Shown: positions 17,967 to 27,509 of the stretch, one piece after another
Layout: the number at the start of each line of letters is the position of its first letter
How positions within the stretch are numbered: position 1 is the first letter of the stretch
DNA from: JAGXRK01 sp963714415
GTDB lineage: Bacteria; Bacteroidota; Ignavibacteria; Ignavibacteriales; Ignavibacteriaceae
Assembly: GCA_963714415.1 (NCBI GenBank)
Contig: CAVQOL010000021.1
Location: 1-64,000, forward strand
DNA: 64,000 bases
Direction of reading: 5' to 3'
Notes under the pieces: generated by a model
The model's database searches: none
What the model was told of the DNA's origin: nothing
The model's input: the letters and a program-made list of their open reading frames with translations, nothing else
Translations under genes and position numbers: made by a program

Positions 17967-19737
17967 TTAAAACAAATCTGTTAGAATGTTATAAAATTCA
18001 TCCGCATTTACAAATCCGGTAATTCGATGCAATTCATTCCCATCAATATCAAGTATAAGAACAGTAGGCACTCCGACAATACTATATTTATTTCTTAAGA
18101 TTTCAACTTCTGGCGAAACGGATTTAGTCATATCTGCTTTAAAGGCTGCAAAATTTTTTGAAAGATCAATTACTCTTTGATCCGAAAATGTAAGTGCATC
18201 TAATTCCTTACAAGGGATACACCAATCTGCATAAAAATCTATTATGATACCCTTTTTATTATCTAGATTTAATAAAGCCGTCTCTGAGTATAATTCCCAT
18301 TCAATAGAATTTTTGTCCGCAGGTACCAAAGCATAAACAGAAACTGCAATAATAAAAACTGAAAAAATATATTTGAATATTCTGAATGCTCGAACATTAT
18401 TTCCTTTTTTGTCAAAGAATAAAAGAATCAACGCAGCAAGGATTCCAAAAACAGGAAGTACATATCCTGAAAATTCTTTTGGTAACAACGGGGTAAGGAA
18501 ATAAAGTGCCATTCCAAGAAGGATAAAACCAAAAACATGTTTTACGGCTTCCATCCATTCCCCCGCTCTTGGCAGACTTTTTATTTTTCCGGAAAAAATC
18601 GCAAGAAACAAATATGGTAATCCCAATCCCAGCGCAAGAACAAAAAACATTAAGAAACCAAAGTAGGGATCACCTTTTGCGGCAACATAAGTAACTAATC
18701 CAATAACGAATGGACCAATGCAGGGAGCAGCAACTATTCCCATTGTTAAACCCATAAAGAAAGCGCCGTAAAATCCACCTTTCGCACCACCTGCTTTTGC
18801 TACGAGTTTATCGGGGACTTTAAATTCATATACTCCAAACATACTTAATGAAAGCACTACAAAAATTGCAACGATTAATAAAATAACTATCGGGTTTTGC
18901 AGTAATGCACCAAAAACTGCTCCGCTTAACGATGTAACTACACCAACAATAGAATAAGTTACAGCCATCCCCAAAACAAAGAGTAAACCCATTAAAAACA
19001 AACGGCTTGTTTTACCTTCACTTTGTCCGCCAAAGTAACCAATTGTAATTGGAATTAATGGATAAACACAAGGTGTAAGGTTAAGTGCTAATCCGCCTAA
19101 AAATACAATTACTAATCCGATTATAATTCCATTACTCTCAAGAGCAGAAGAAATTGGATCGGTGTTTGACTTTGGTGCGGAAACTTTTGATTCAATCGAT
19201 AAATCAAGATTGTTAAAAATCTCTTCGTTAATCTGATTGACAACATCTTTTCTGTCAGCAACTATTACTTCAATAGTATCAGAAATGGAAGTTGGGGCAA
19301 GACAACTCATATCATTACACGCCTGATAATCAAAATTTACAATGAGAGTATAAGTGCCCGGTTCAACATTTTCATTTACATTTATTATTGCACCAATAAT
19401 TATTTCACCTTCCCAAACGGACAATGGATCTTCAGAAAAAGCAAACTTAAAATCGTGAGCTTTGGGGTAAACTACTTTATTCAATTTAAAGTTTTGATCT
19501 TCCTGAATAGTTAATTTAGAAGGAATTAAATAATCTTCTAAAGGTTTGTTAGAATTGATGTGCCATTCTTTTTCAATATCAACTTTGAGTGCAATTTTAA
19601 ATTCACTGCCTGTATAAACTTTATCCAATGAAAGATATGTTTTTATATTCAGCAAATCGGGATTAAAACCAAATTGAGCAAATGAATGAGAAGTAGACTA
19701 TTAAAATTAAACCTACCAGAATTTTTAAGTATTTCAT
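17967..19737 (-). CDS. dsbD: DsbD thiol:disulfide interchange protein, frameshift in signal peptide
   Basis: The domain order is a DsbD N-terminal periplasmic domain (conserved Cys in YQACNDMSC), an eight-TM core (LNLTPCVYPL, VAAPCIGPF) and a C-terminal thioredoxin-like domain with CxxC in DWCIPC. It moves electrons from cytoplasmic thioredoxin to periplasmic substrates. The long frame has no ATG before TTG at 19655. In another frame an ATG at 19737 begins a clear signal peptide (MKYLKILVGLILIV) that runs into it, so one base shift near 19683 breaks the gene at the signal-peptide end. It may be a sequence error or a real mutation. Confidence 0.87.
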
Positions 19738-19864
19738 ATATAATCTTGTTGTATTTTATTTTCTAATTGATAAAATATTTCTGGAATTAAATAGCTGATT
19801 TGAAGTAATAGGATATGAGTGCCTTACGCCCAACTTCCGTTCTCCAGTCCGTATCCACTATTTG

Positions 19865-21499
19865 TCATTTTCTCCAACCCTGTACTATCGGAAATCTTCT
19901 GCCATAACCAAACGCTTTTGAAGATACGCGTAAAGCCGGAGCAGATTGTTTTCTCTTAAATTCACTAAGGTCAACCATTCGAAGAACTTTTTTTACTATT
20001 TCCTCATCACCAATAATAGATGATATTTCTTCAAACTCTTTATTTTCTTCCAGATACATTCTTAAAATTTTATCAAGCAATTCATAAGGCGGAAGAATAT
20101 CCTGATCAGTTTGATTTGGTTTTAATTCTGCAGACGGTGGTTTGTTTATTATTTCTTGCGGAATTATTTCTTTTTCTATGTTGATATAATTCGTAATTCG
20201 ATAAATATCAGTTTTATAAACATCTGCAATAACAGCCAATCCGCCGCACATATCGCCGTATAAAGTACAGTAGCCGGTTGCTACTTCTGATTTATTTCCT
20301 GTAGTTAAAAGTAAATAATTATTATTGTTTGAAAAAGCCATTAAATAAAGTCCGCGTATTCTTGCCTGAAGATTTTCCTCGGTAACACTTTTTATATTTC
20401 CAGTAATTGAAGTTAATTGCTCCATTGTTTCATCAACTACTGGCTGAATAGAAACATTAGAAGATAAGATTCCTAAATTTGAAATAAGTTTCTCTGAATC
20501 GGTTATACTTCCTTCACTGGAATATTTAGAGGGCATTAATATTACATGGACATTTTCAGCACCAAGCGCTTCTACTGCAATATATGTTACTATGGCAGAA
20601 TCTAATCCCCCACTCAACCCAATCAACAACTTTGTAAATCCTAATTTATTGCAGTAGTCTTTCACTCCATAAATCAGAGAAGATAACACTTCCTCCTCAA
20701 AACTTTTTTCACAATGTTTTATTTCATCGTTTGATTCGTTCGTATCAAAAAATAAAAAATCCTCTTCATAAGTTTTACCGAGTTTTACTAGTCTGCCATT
20801 ACTATCAAAACACATACTTGCACCGTCAAATATCAAATCTGTTTGTGCCCCAACACAGCATACATAAGCTAAAGGTATTTTATCTTGTTTTGTAAGAACT
20901 GAAAGCATTTCCCGCCTATTTTCCCTTTTGCCAAAAGCGTAAGGGCTTGCAGAAATATTAAGCAGAATTGTTGCACCTTTATCAAGAAGTTCCTGAATCG
21001 GATCGCGCGTATATCTTCTTCTATACCAGTAATCAGCATCATTCCAGATATCTTCACAAATTGATATTCCTAATTTTTCACCTTTAAACTCAAATACATT
21101 TACTTCTTTGGATGGATCGAAATATCTCATCTCGTCAAATACATCGTAATTAGGAATTAGAGTTTTATGCTGGACGAATTGTATCTTACCATCAAAACAG
21201 AGAATTGCAGAATTATGAATATCGGTTCCAATTAAATCATCATCTTCTGTTATGGCACCGAAAAGCATAGCAGTTTCTTTGGTAATAGAAGCAAGTTCAT
21301 TTGCAGCTTTTGTTACAGCATCACGAAATTCTTTTTTCTCAACTAAATCCTGCGGCGGATAACCAACAAGCGAGAGTTCAGGAAATATTACTATATCAGC
21401 TCCGGATTTAACACCCTTTTTGTAACCTTCAATAATTTTTGATTGATTGTACTTAAGGTTACCAATAATTGGATTTATCTGGCAAAGTGCAATTTTCAT
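19865..21499 (-). CDS. nadE: glutamine-dependent NAD+ synthetase
   Basis: 544 residues with two domains. The N-terminal nitrilase-like glutaminase has the Glu-Lys-Cys triad (E41 in FPELSL, K112 in HKTLIP, C148 in SICEDIW). The C-terminal synthetase has the P-loop GLSGGLDSA and TGNKSE. It converts nicotinic acid adenine dinucleotide to NAD+ using ATP and glutamine, in the cytoplasm. Its length is normal. It stands alone on the minus strand, upstream of dsbD. Confidence 0.95.
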   Translation of the reverse strand: MKIALCQINPIIGNLKYNQSKIIEGYKKGVKSGADIVIFPELSLVGYPPQDLVEKKEFRDAVTKAANELASITKETAMLFGAITEDDDLIGTDIHNSAILCFDGKIQFVQHKTLIPNYDVFDEMRYFDPSKEVNVFEFKGEKLGISICEDIWNDADYWYRRRYTRDPIQELLDKGATILLNISASPYAFGKRENRREMLSVLTKQDKIPLAYVCCVGAQTDLIFDGASMCFDSNGRLVKLGKTYEEDFLFFDTNESNDEIKHCEKSFEEEVLSSLIYGVKDYCNKLGFTKLLIGLSGGLDSAIVTYIAVEALGAENVHVILMPSKYSSEGSITDSEKLISNLGILSSNVSIQPVVDETMEQLTSITGNIKSVTEENLQARIRGLYLMAFSNNNNYLLLTTGNKSEVATGYCTLYGDMCGGLAVIADVYKTDIYRITNYINIEKEIIPQEIINKPPSAELKPNQTDQDILPPYELLDKILRMYLEENKEFEEISSIIGDEEIVKKVLRMVDLSEFKRKQSAPALRVSSKAFGYGRRFPIVQGWRK

Positions 21500-21649
21500 A
21501 ATTAAATTTCTAATAAAAGAATAATTAAAATGTTGAAACTAAAATAAGATATCTTTTAATTTTTCCAATAAAAAAGAAGATTTTTTACCATTCACCGGTA
21601 ACATTCGCCCGATAATCAATAGATTCTCCCATTTTTAACATTGGAATGC

Positions 21650-21666
21650 CGTTAATAATATTAACG
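21650..21666. promoter_or_regulatory. inverted repeat upstream of the PspC gene
   Basis: CGTTAAT, AAT, ATTAACG: perfect 7-bp arms about 70 bases before the PspC start, in the divergent nadE/PspC intergenic region. It is a candidate operator; no regulator can be assigned. Confidence 0.35.
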
Positions 21667-21731
21667 ATGCTTTACGTTTAAAAGGTGCTTATTTTTCCGA
21701 TGGAAATTATAGAAAGTAAAGGAGTTCCAAA

Positions 21732-22211
21732 ATGTATAAGAAATTGTATCGTTCAAACAGAGATAAAATGATCGGTGGAGTTGCCGGTGGAATTGCGGAA
21801 TATTTTGAAATCGATCCGACTATTGTAAGAATACTCTTTGTACTTGCAGTATTTTTTGGCGGCGGCGGATTGATAGCATATATAATTCTGTGGATTATTG
21901 TTCCAGAAAAACCTTATGTTTTTATGGGTATGGAACAAAATCAAACCGATTCACAGAGTAATTTTACAAACACTACACAAAATTCCGAACCAACTGAAGA
22001 AAAAACTTCTGAGAATCAAAATACTTTTAATTATGCAGCATTTCAGCAGAAGCAAAAATCAAATACCAGTTTCGTTGCTGGAATGGTTTTAATTGTTATA
22101 GGCGGTTTGTTCTTTTTAGATAATTTTATTCCGCGTTTTGACTTCGGTGATTTTTGGCCAATTGTCCTGATTGCTGTAGGTATTGGATTACTTCTTAACG
22201 CAAGAAAGTGA
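21732..22211 (+). CDS. PspC-domain membrane protein
   Basis: 159 residues; the ATG follows AAAGGAG. A PspC domain fills residues 1-60 (LYRSNRDKMIGGVAGGIAEY then a TM helix and IIVPEKP). A polar Gln/Asn/Thr linker (about 65-105) follows. The C-terminus is a LiaI/DUF5668-like pair of TM segments (GMVLIVIGGLFFLDN, FWPIVLIAVGIGLLL). PspC-type proteins sit in the inner membrane and take part in envelope-stress responses. The next gene, nine bases on, is a LiaF-like protein sharing the C-terminal module, so the pair probably works together. Confidence 0.8.
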   Translation: MYKKLYRSNRDKMIGGVAGGIAEYFEIDPTIVRILFVLAVFFGGGGLIAYIILWIIVPEKPYVFMGMEQNQTDSQSNFTNTTQNSEPTEEKTSENQNTFNYAAFQQKQKSNTSFVAGMVLIVIGGLFFLDNFIPRFDFGDFWPIVLIAVGIGLLLNARK

Positions 22212-22220
22212 GTTGATAAA

Positions 22221-23138
22221 ATGAAAGCATCACATATTTTTTGGGGAACATTGTTTATAGTTTTAGGCGGTTTTGCACTTCTAGCAAATCTATTTAATTT
22301 TTGTTTTGATTGGTCAACTGCCTGGAAGTTCTGGCCGCTCGTTCTGGTTCTTATAGGTCTTGCTATTATCGTAAAAAATAAAACAGGAAAACTTATAATA
22401 TCAGGATTTGCCGGATTAGTTCTTGCACTTTCAATTTTTGCATCTATAAGTGCAAGCCTGAACTTTTTTAAATGTGGATTAAATTTTACATTTGATGATG
22501 ATCCAATAACATCAGAGACAGCTCGATATACAGAAGAATACAGCGACTCTATAAGTACAGCTTTATTTAACCTGGAAGCTGGTGCAGGAAATTTTAAAAT
22601 ACTTAGCACAACGGATAAATTACTTGACGTAAAAACAGAAAGTCACGGCGTTGATTATACTTTAATAAGAAATGATTATGACAGCACAAGCAATCTCACT
22701 CTTAAAATGGAATCAAACAAATTCCGTTTTGGTAAAAAAGGAAGCTTTAATAAAGTTGAGATTGCCTTAAATCCAAATCCGATTTGGGATCTAAATTTTG
22801 ATATTGGTGCTGCATCAATTAAAGTTGATTTGTCTCCATTTAAAGTTAAAGATATTGATATAGATATGGGTGCTGCAGCCCTTAATCTTAAACTTGGTGA
22901 ACCTGTTGATGAGACCAACTTGACTATTGATGCAGGAGCTTCGGATATTGACATTTTTATTCCAGAAAATGTTGGTTGTGAAATTAAGTCTGATGTAGCT
23001 TTATCATCGACAAATTATGAAGGATTTACTAAAATAAAATCTTCACTTTACAGAACACCTGATTTTGATACTGCCGAGAAAAAGATTTATATAGATATTG
23101 AATCTGGTGTTTCATCAATAGATGTGAGAAAATATTAG
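22221..23138 (+). CDS. LiaF/DUF5668-like membrane protein with adhesin-like beta domain
   Basis: 305 residues. Three or four N-terminal hydrophobic segments (IFWGTLFIVLGGFALLANLF, FWPLVLVLIGLAIIV) match the LiaF-TM/DUF5668 module shared with the gene before it. The C-terminal ~180 residues are a repetitive beta-rich domain (GAGNFKILS, DIGAASIKV, DMGAAALNL, DAGASDIDI). This resembles the toast-rack/DUF4097-type beta-helix domains of LiaF. It forms an operon with the PspC gene and ends at a strong terminator. A cell-envelope sensing or scaffold role is inferred. Confidence 0.75.
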   Translation: MKASHIFWGTLFIVLGGFALLANLFNFCFDWSTAWKFWPLVLVLIGLAIIVKNKTGKLIISGFAGLVLALSIFASISASLNFFKCGLNFTFDDDPITSETARYTEEYSDSISTALFNLEAGAGNFKILSTTDKLLDVKTESHGVDYTLIRNDYDSTSNLTLKMESNKFRFGKKGSFNKVEIALNPNPIWDLNFDIGAASIKVDLSPFKVKDIDIDMGAAALNLKLGEPVDETNLTIDAGASDIDIFIPENVGCEIKSDVALSSTNYEGFTKIKSSLYRTPDFDTAEKKIYIDIESGVSSIDVRKY

Positions 23139-23513
23139 ATTATTGGCGGTCTTCAGACCGCCTTTTATTCTTTTTCTCTTATCAAGTTTTCCTGGTTTCC
23201 ACAAATGCTTATCTAATCTAACACATCCATTCTCATCAAACTCAACTCCTTCGCTTTGCAGGAGTTCCTCCATCAATTGTGGATCGCCAAAATGTATTTT
23301 GCCGGTTAGCGCACCAAATCTGTTAACAACTCTGTGTGCTGGAATATCGGGTCCGCATCCGTTCAACGCCCAGCCAACAGTTCTTGCAGCAGAGCGAATA
23401 CCACATGCTTCGGCTATATCGCCATATGTTGTTACTTTTCCATAAGGAATTAATTTTGTTACTTCATATACTTTATTAAAGAAGTCCTTTTTCTTTTTAT
23501 CAATGCGTTTCAT
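23115..23513 (-). CDS. alkyltransferase-like protein (MGMT fold without catalytic Cys)
   Basis: 132 residues of the O6-alkylguanine-DNA methyltransferase DNA-binding domain (IPYGKVTTYGDIA, ARTVGWALNG). The usual PCHRV active site reads PAHRV, with Ala59 in place of the methyl-accepting Cys. This defines alkyltransferase-like (ATL) proteins, which bind O6-alkylguanine lesions and recruit nucleotide excision repair instead of repairing directly. The last eight codons overlap the 3' end of the LiaF-like gene, and the coding region runs through that gene's terminator hairpin at 23145-23162. The C-terminal extension may be incidental. Confidence 0.85.
   Translation of the reverse strand: MKRIDKKKKDFFNKVYEVTKLIPYGKVTTYGDIAEACGIRSAARTVGWALNGCGPDIPAHRVVNRFGALTGKIHFGDPQLMEELLQSEGVEFDENGCVRLDKHLWKPGKLDKRKRIKGGLKTANNLIFSHIY
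23145..23167 (+). terminator. intrinsic terminator of the PspC/LiaF-like operon
   Basis: GGCGGTC, TTCA, GACCGCC followed by TTTTA: a perfect 7-bp GC-rich stem with a T-run on the plus strand. It lies inside the 3' coding end of the convergent ATL gene. Confidence 0.85.
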
Positions 23514-23570
23514 TTGTATTTATGTTGAATTTCTCTTAATCTTAAGAAAGAATTTTAATATTCTCTTGCT

Positions 23571-24590
23571 ATGTCAAAGCTAAAAAGAAAATTAATAATC
23601 TACATCGCGTGGTTTAAAGAATTATTTAGATTCTGTCCTGCCACAAAACGTAGAATAGATAGGAATACTCTCTTTCTCAATATCGGTCATCGTGGCTCTC
23701 CGGTTAATGAACCTGAAAATACAATTCCTTCTTTTGAAAGAGCTTTAAGAGAAGGTGCAAATGCTTTAGAAGCAGATATATGCGTTACAAAAGATAAAGA
23801 AGTTATTTTATGGCACGATTGGAATCCTGATGAACTTGTTGCGCTGATTAGAGAACAAGGACTGGAACCGGAAGTTAGTTACAAACCTGATTTCCCAGCT
23901 CCATTCAGTGGATTAAGGAACAAAACCAGTGAGTTAAATCTTGATCAGATTAGAGAGCATTTTAATTATGTAAAAAAAAGCAATTCGCATAGAGCAGATT
24001 CTCATATTCCAACATTAAGAGAATTCCTTGAATGGACATTGAACAAAGAAAAACTAAAATATGTTTTTTTAGATATTAAAGTTCCACCCGACGAGAAAAA
24101 ATTGATACTTGTGATTTTAGATCAGCTAAATTCATTTATAGAATCTAATTCTCCAAAGTGTAAGTTTATAATTGAATCATTTAGTCCTGAAGTAATTGAA
24201 ACTGCAAAATCAAAATATCCCGATTTTAATTATTGCCTTGATGTTGAACTTCCTCCCGGCATTATTTTCCTTCCGAGAATTTACAGCAGTATAAAATTGG
24301 CATTTCAGAATAAAAATAAAATTGCTCTTATCTTAAGACCAAGACAAATAACAATCGCAAACTGGATGACGTATAGAAGAATAATCGGATATGATGTTAG
24401 GAAGAGAAACCGGATTAATAAAAAACAAAATCATAAAATTGATTTTTTAATCGGTTGTACAATCAACAAAAAGAAAGAAATGGAATGTCTCATCAAAACT
24501 GGAATAAATGGATTACAGACTGATTATCCGAGGCGTTTAACAAATATTGTAAAGAAATACGAACTGAACAGAGAAATTAATTCTGACTAA
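23571..24590 (+). CDS. glycerophosphodiester phosphodiesterase family protein
   Basis: 339 residues with a TIM-barrel GDPD signature: IGHRGSPVNEPENT (H40, R41, E48, N50), then EADICVTKD (E68, D70) and WHDWNP (H82). The family hydrolyses glycerophosphodiesters from phospholipid turnover to glycerol-3-phosphate and an alcohol. No signal peptide is seen, so it is cytoplasmic or membrane-associated through its basic N-terminus (FKELFRF). The barrel carries an insertion around residues 85-125. Its 3' end overlaps the end of prfB by 14 bases, convergently. Confidence 0.82.
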   Translation: MSKLKRKLIIYIAWFKELFRFCPATKRRIDRNTLFLNIGHRGSPVNEPENTIPSFERALREGANALEADICVTKDKEVILWHDWNPDELVALIREQGLEPEVSYKPDFPAPFSGLRNKTSELNLDQIREHFNYVKKSNSHRADSHIPTLREFLEWTLNKEKLKYVFLDIKVPPDEKKLILVILDQLNSFIESNSPKCKFIIESFSPEVIETAKSKYPDFNYCLDVELPPGIIFLPRIYSSIKLAFQNKNKIALILRPRQITIANWMTYRRIIGYDVRKRNRINKKQNHKIDFLIGCTINKKKEMECLIKTGINGLQTDYPRRLTNIVKKYELNREINSD

Positions 24591-25678
24591 ACTTCATTAA
24601 GAATGCTTTAATGAATTTGTTAAGATTACCATCCATTACACTTTGCACATCCGAAGTTTCTTCATCAGTTCTGTGATCTTTAACCATATTATAAGGATGG
24701 AACACATAACTTCTTATCTGACTTCCCCACTCTATTTTCATTTTGCCTTTTTCAATCTCATCAATAGCAGCTTCCTGTTTTTCTACTTCTTTCTGATAAA
24801 GTTTTGCTTTAAGCAATTTCATTGCTCTGGTTTTGTTCTGAATTTGTGATCGCTCACTCTGGCAAGCTGCTACAACTCCGGTTGGTTCGTGTGTAATACG
24901 TACAGCAGTTTCAACTTTATTAACATTCTGTCCGCCTTTACCGCCAGCACGATAAGTATCAATCCTTAAATCAACAGGATTTATTTCAATCTCAATTGAA
25001 TCATCAACTTCGGGAATAACAAACACAGAGGCAAAAGAAGTATGTCGTCTTTTATTAGAATCGAACGGAGAAATTCTAACCAAACGATGAACACCATTTT
25101 CAGCTTTTAAATAACCGTAAACAAATTCACCTTCAACTTCAATTGTTGCTGATTTAATTCCCGCACCGTCGCCTTCAAGCAAATCCACAATAGTCATTGT
25201 ACAATCATTTTGTTCACCCCATCTAAGATACATCCGAAGCAACATATCTGCCCAATCCTGTGCTTCTGTTCCACCGGCACCGGAGTGAATTGTAAGAATA
25301 CAATTTTTATCATCATCTCTGCCGCTGAGCATGTTCTTAAATTCAACTTCTTCAATCTCTTTCTTTAATGAATCAAGCTCAGCAGTAACGTCATCATAAA
25401 AAGATTCATCATCTTCCATAACAGCAAGTTGAATTGTTTCATCGACGCTGATGGCTTTTTTATCAATATTCTGCCAGAGGTCAATCCAGATTTTTAGTGA
25501 TTTGATTTCCTGAAGTATTTTTTGTGCGGCTTTCTGATCATTCCAAAAACTAGATGCTTTGGTTTGGTTGGTCAGTTCATCAACTTTTTGATTTTTTTTA
25601 TCGACGTCAAAGATAACTCCGTAAATTATCGATTCTTGTTCTGTAGCTTTTTAATATTTTTACTTCTTCTTCAAACAT
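24577..25678 (-). CDS. prfB: peptide chain release factor 2 with programmed +1 frameshift
   Basis: RF2 recognises UAA and UGA stop codons and releases the peptide through its GGQ loop. The ATG is at 25678. The first 23 codons end with CTT (25612-25610) followed by in-frame TGA (25609-25607) and C. This is the classical autoregulatory slip site CTT TGA C, with a GGAG Shine-Dalgarno-like stimulator just upstream (25620-25617). After +1 slippage the frame continues (LDVDKKNQKV) without interruption to 24577, giving about 366 residues. The anticodon-mimic SPF and catalytic GGQ (GKGGQNVNK) are both present. This frameshift is functional, unlike others in the window. Confidence 0.96.
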
Positions 25679-25694
25679 TGTTTTTCTCTTTTCT

Positions 25695-25759
25695 GTCACC
25701 CTGAATTTATTTCAGGGTCTTTAGTATTATTTAAGATGCTGAAACTAGTTCAGCATGAC
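25695..25759. repeat. intergenic two-hairpin palindromic element
   Basis: It begins GTCACCCTGAA, continues with TTCAGGGTC (first hairpin CCCTGAA/TTCAGGG), then TGCTGAAACTAGTTCAGCA (second hairpin), and ends in GCATGAC. The termini are short inverted repeats (GTCA/TGAC). It fills the gap between prfB and the AtuA-associated locus. Its structure is that of a REP/MITE-like dispersed element. Confidence 0.6.
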
Positions 25760-25761
25760 TT

Positions 25762-26075
25762 TTAAATTTCTAATTCCATTCTTAACAGAGCAGCCGCAAG
25801 CGTTTTACCCTGTGCATCGTGTTTAAGTGATACAGTTCCGCCGCCGCCGAGAGTATTGTGCAATAAAAAATTTAATGCTCTGTAAATTTGGCAGTTCAAA
25901 TCTTTCAACTTTTCCGTAGCAAATTCCTTCAAAATGTTTTTTAACTCTATCAGCTGTTAAATGTTTCTTAATAATCTCATAACCCTTTATCATCATAAGC
26001 AATTATACCAATGTTAGCAGCATCACCTTTATCGCCGCTTCTTCCGTGAGCTATATCAATAAGTTTAATTTTCAT
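25762..26075 (-). pseudogene. AtuA-associated small subunit, two frameshifts
   Basis: The ATG at 26075 overlaps the stop of the large subunit (TAATG). The joined translation begins MKIKLIDIAHGRSGDKGDAA, typical of the small domain that accompanies AtuA/DUF1446 proteins. It ends with HNTLGGGGTVSLKHDAQGKT and LAAALLRMEL. Frame breaks occur after AYDDKG (extra T near 25983) and after LQSIKF (extra T in a T-run near 25866). The protein sequence is otherwise well preserved, about 104 residues. It would act with the large subunit, whose biochemical function is unproven. Confidence 0.72.
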
Positions 26076-27456
26076 TATTTCAACTCCAGTATTTTAACTT
26101 TAGGTTGAACCATATCTTTTTTGAAATAAGAGCAGGCCAAAAGCAATAACATCACTTGGCTTTGGTCTTCCACCAGCAAATCCGGTTACACTTGGCGGAC
26201 CGGTTAAAATTAAGAGGTGCAATTTCCTGCCCAAACCTTGTTATTGTTTCTCTATCTTTTGCTCTTACAGCAAACTCTTAACATAATTTCATTAATCATA
26301 TCTTCATCAATTTCTTTAGCAAGAGTTTCGTGAGTTGCAGTTATATCCAACAAATCCGTTCTAATTTCATCAAACTTAAGACTTAGGTTTTCAAGTCTTT
26401 TTCTTAGAATTCTGATCTGCTTTCTTTGCTTTTGTCAGAGCCTGTGGCCAGGAATATGTTAATGAACCTGACGCGCTATAACCATTGTGATAGGAACATG
26501 AAACTTTATAAAACTCTGTTTCGGGTTTACCTTTAACATCAAATACTTTTACTCGATATTTGCCTAAATTCTTCAAGTTTTATTGCTAGGTAAAATCTGC
26601 CACACAATCAGGCGTAATATATTCTTCAGGATCACCAATTTCATAAAGCAAGCTGCTCTGCAACAGTTTGAAACGAAACCTGCCTACCTGTGTTTTCATG
26701 TTTTGTAATTATAACTTCACCATTAGGATAATGCTTCAGCAATTGGAAAACCAATTTCAGCAAAATTTTCAATTGATTCCCAATCACCTAAAAAATTTCC
26801 GCCAGTAGATTGTGCACCACATTCAATATATGCCCCGCAATGGTTCCTGCAGCCATTAAATCATAATTCTTCAAATCCCATCCAAATTCATAGATCATTG
26901 GAGCAAGTGTTAAACCTGTATCAGTTGTTCTTCCTGTAATTACAATATCAGCGCCTTTCTTCAAGTGCTTCAACAATTGGCATTGCACCAAAATATACAT
27001 TAGCGCTTAGCATTTTATCTTTATAGTTTATAATAGATTCACCTGTTTCCATATTGTTTAGTTCACAGCCCTTTGTCAATTATTTCATCAAGGCAATCAT
27101 TTATGTTATCACCAAGAACAACCGCAATTTTAATTTTTTCAATTTCAAGTTTAACAGCTTCTTCTAAAATTGCATCAGCACATGCAATAGGATTAACTCC
27201 ACCGCCATTAGTTATTACCTTAATTCCTTTCTTTTTGCAAACGGGTAAAATTTTTTTCATCAACTCCGGTAGATCGCGTGCATAACCAAGACTTAGGATT
27301 TCTGTTTTTCTGCTTTTGAAGAATGGACATAGTTACTTCAGCAAGATAATCCATTACCAGGTAATCAATGTCTCCTTTTGTTACCTGGTGATACGGTGCA
27401 TCAACCAAATCTCCCCAAAAGCCCTGTCCGGATGCAATTCTAATCTTATCTTTCAA
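26075..27456 (-). pseudogene. AtuA/DUF1446 family protein, about ten or more single-base shifts
   Basis: The start IRIASGQGFWGDLVDAP and the segments YLAEVTMSILQKQ, GIKVITNGGGVNP, GADIVITGRTTDTGL, FKVSCSYHNGYSASG-like text and PPSVTGFAGGRPKPSD identify the acyclic terpene utilisation AtuA (DUF1446) family. Read straight, no frame stays open for more than about 80 codons. Joining the frames needs about ten or more single-base corrections, nearly all extra bases, for example near 27292, 27066, 26964, 26836, 26730, 26654, 26592, 26410, 26277 and 26212. The protein text between shifts is well conserved. It follows the HMG-CoA synthase/thiolase/DUF35 genes on the same strand. Confidence 0.78.
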
Positions 27457-27509
27457 ATTCTCTCCAATTCAAAACTAAATGAATGTACTAATTATTATTT
27501 ATAAAAATC

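Noticed and set aside
22043..22609. 188-codon minus-strand open frame
   Set aside because: It is antisense to the PspC/LiaF-like genes, basic and without motifs, as expected for a shadow frame.
25607..25609. TGA in prfB as a disabling nonsense mutation
   Set aside because: It sits in the classical RF2 slip site CTT TGA C with an upstream GGAG, and coding resumes in +1.
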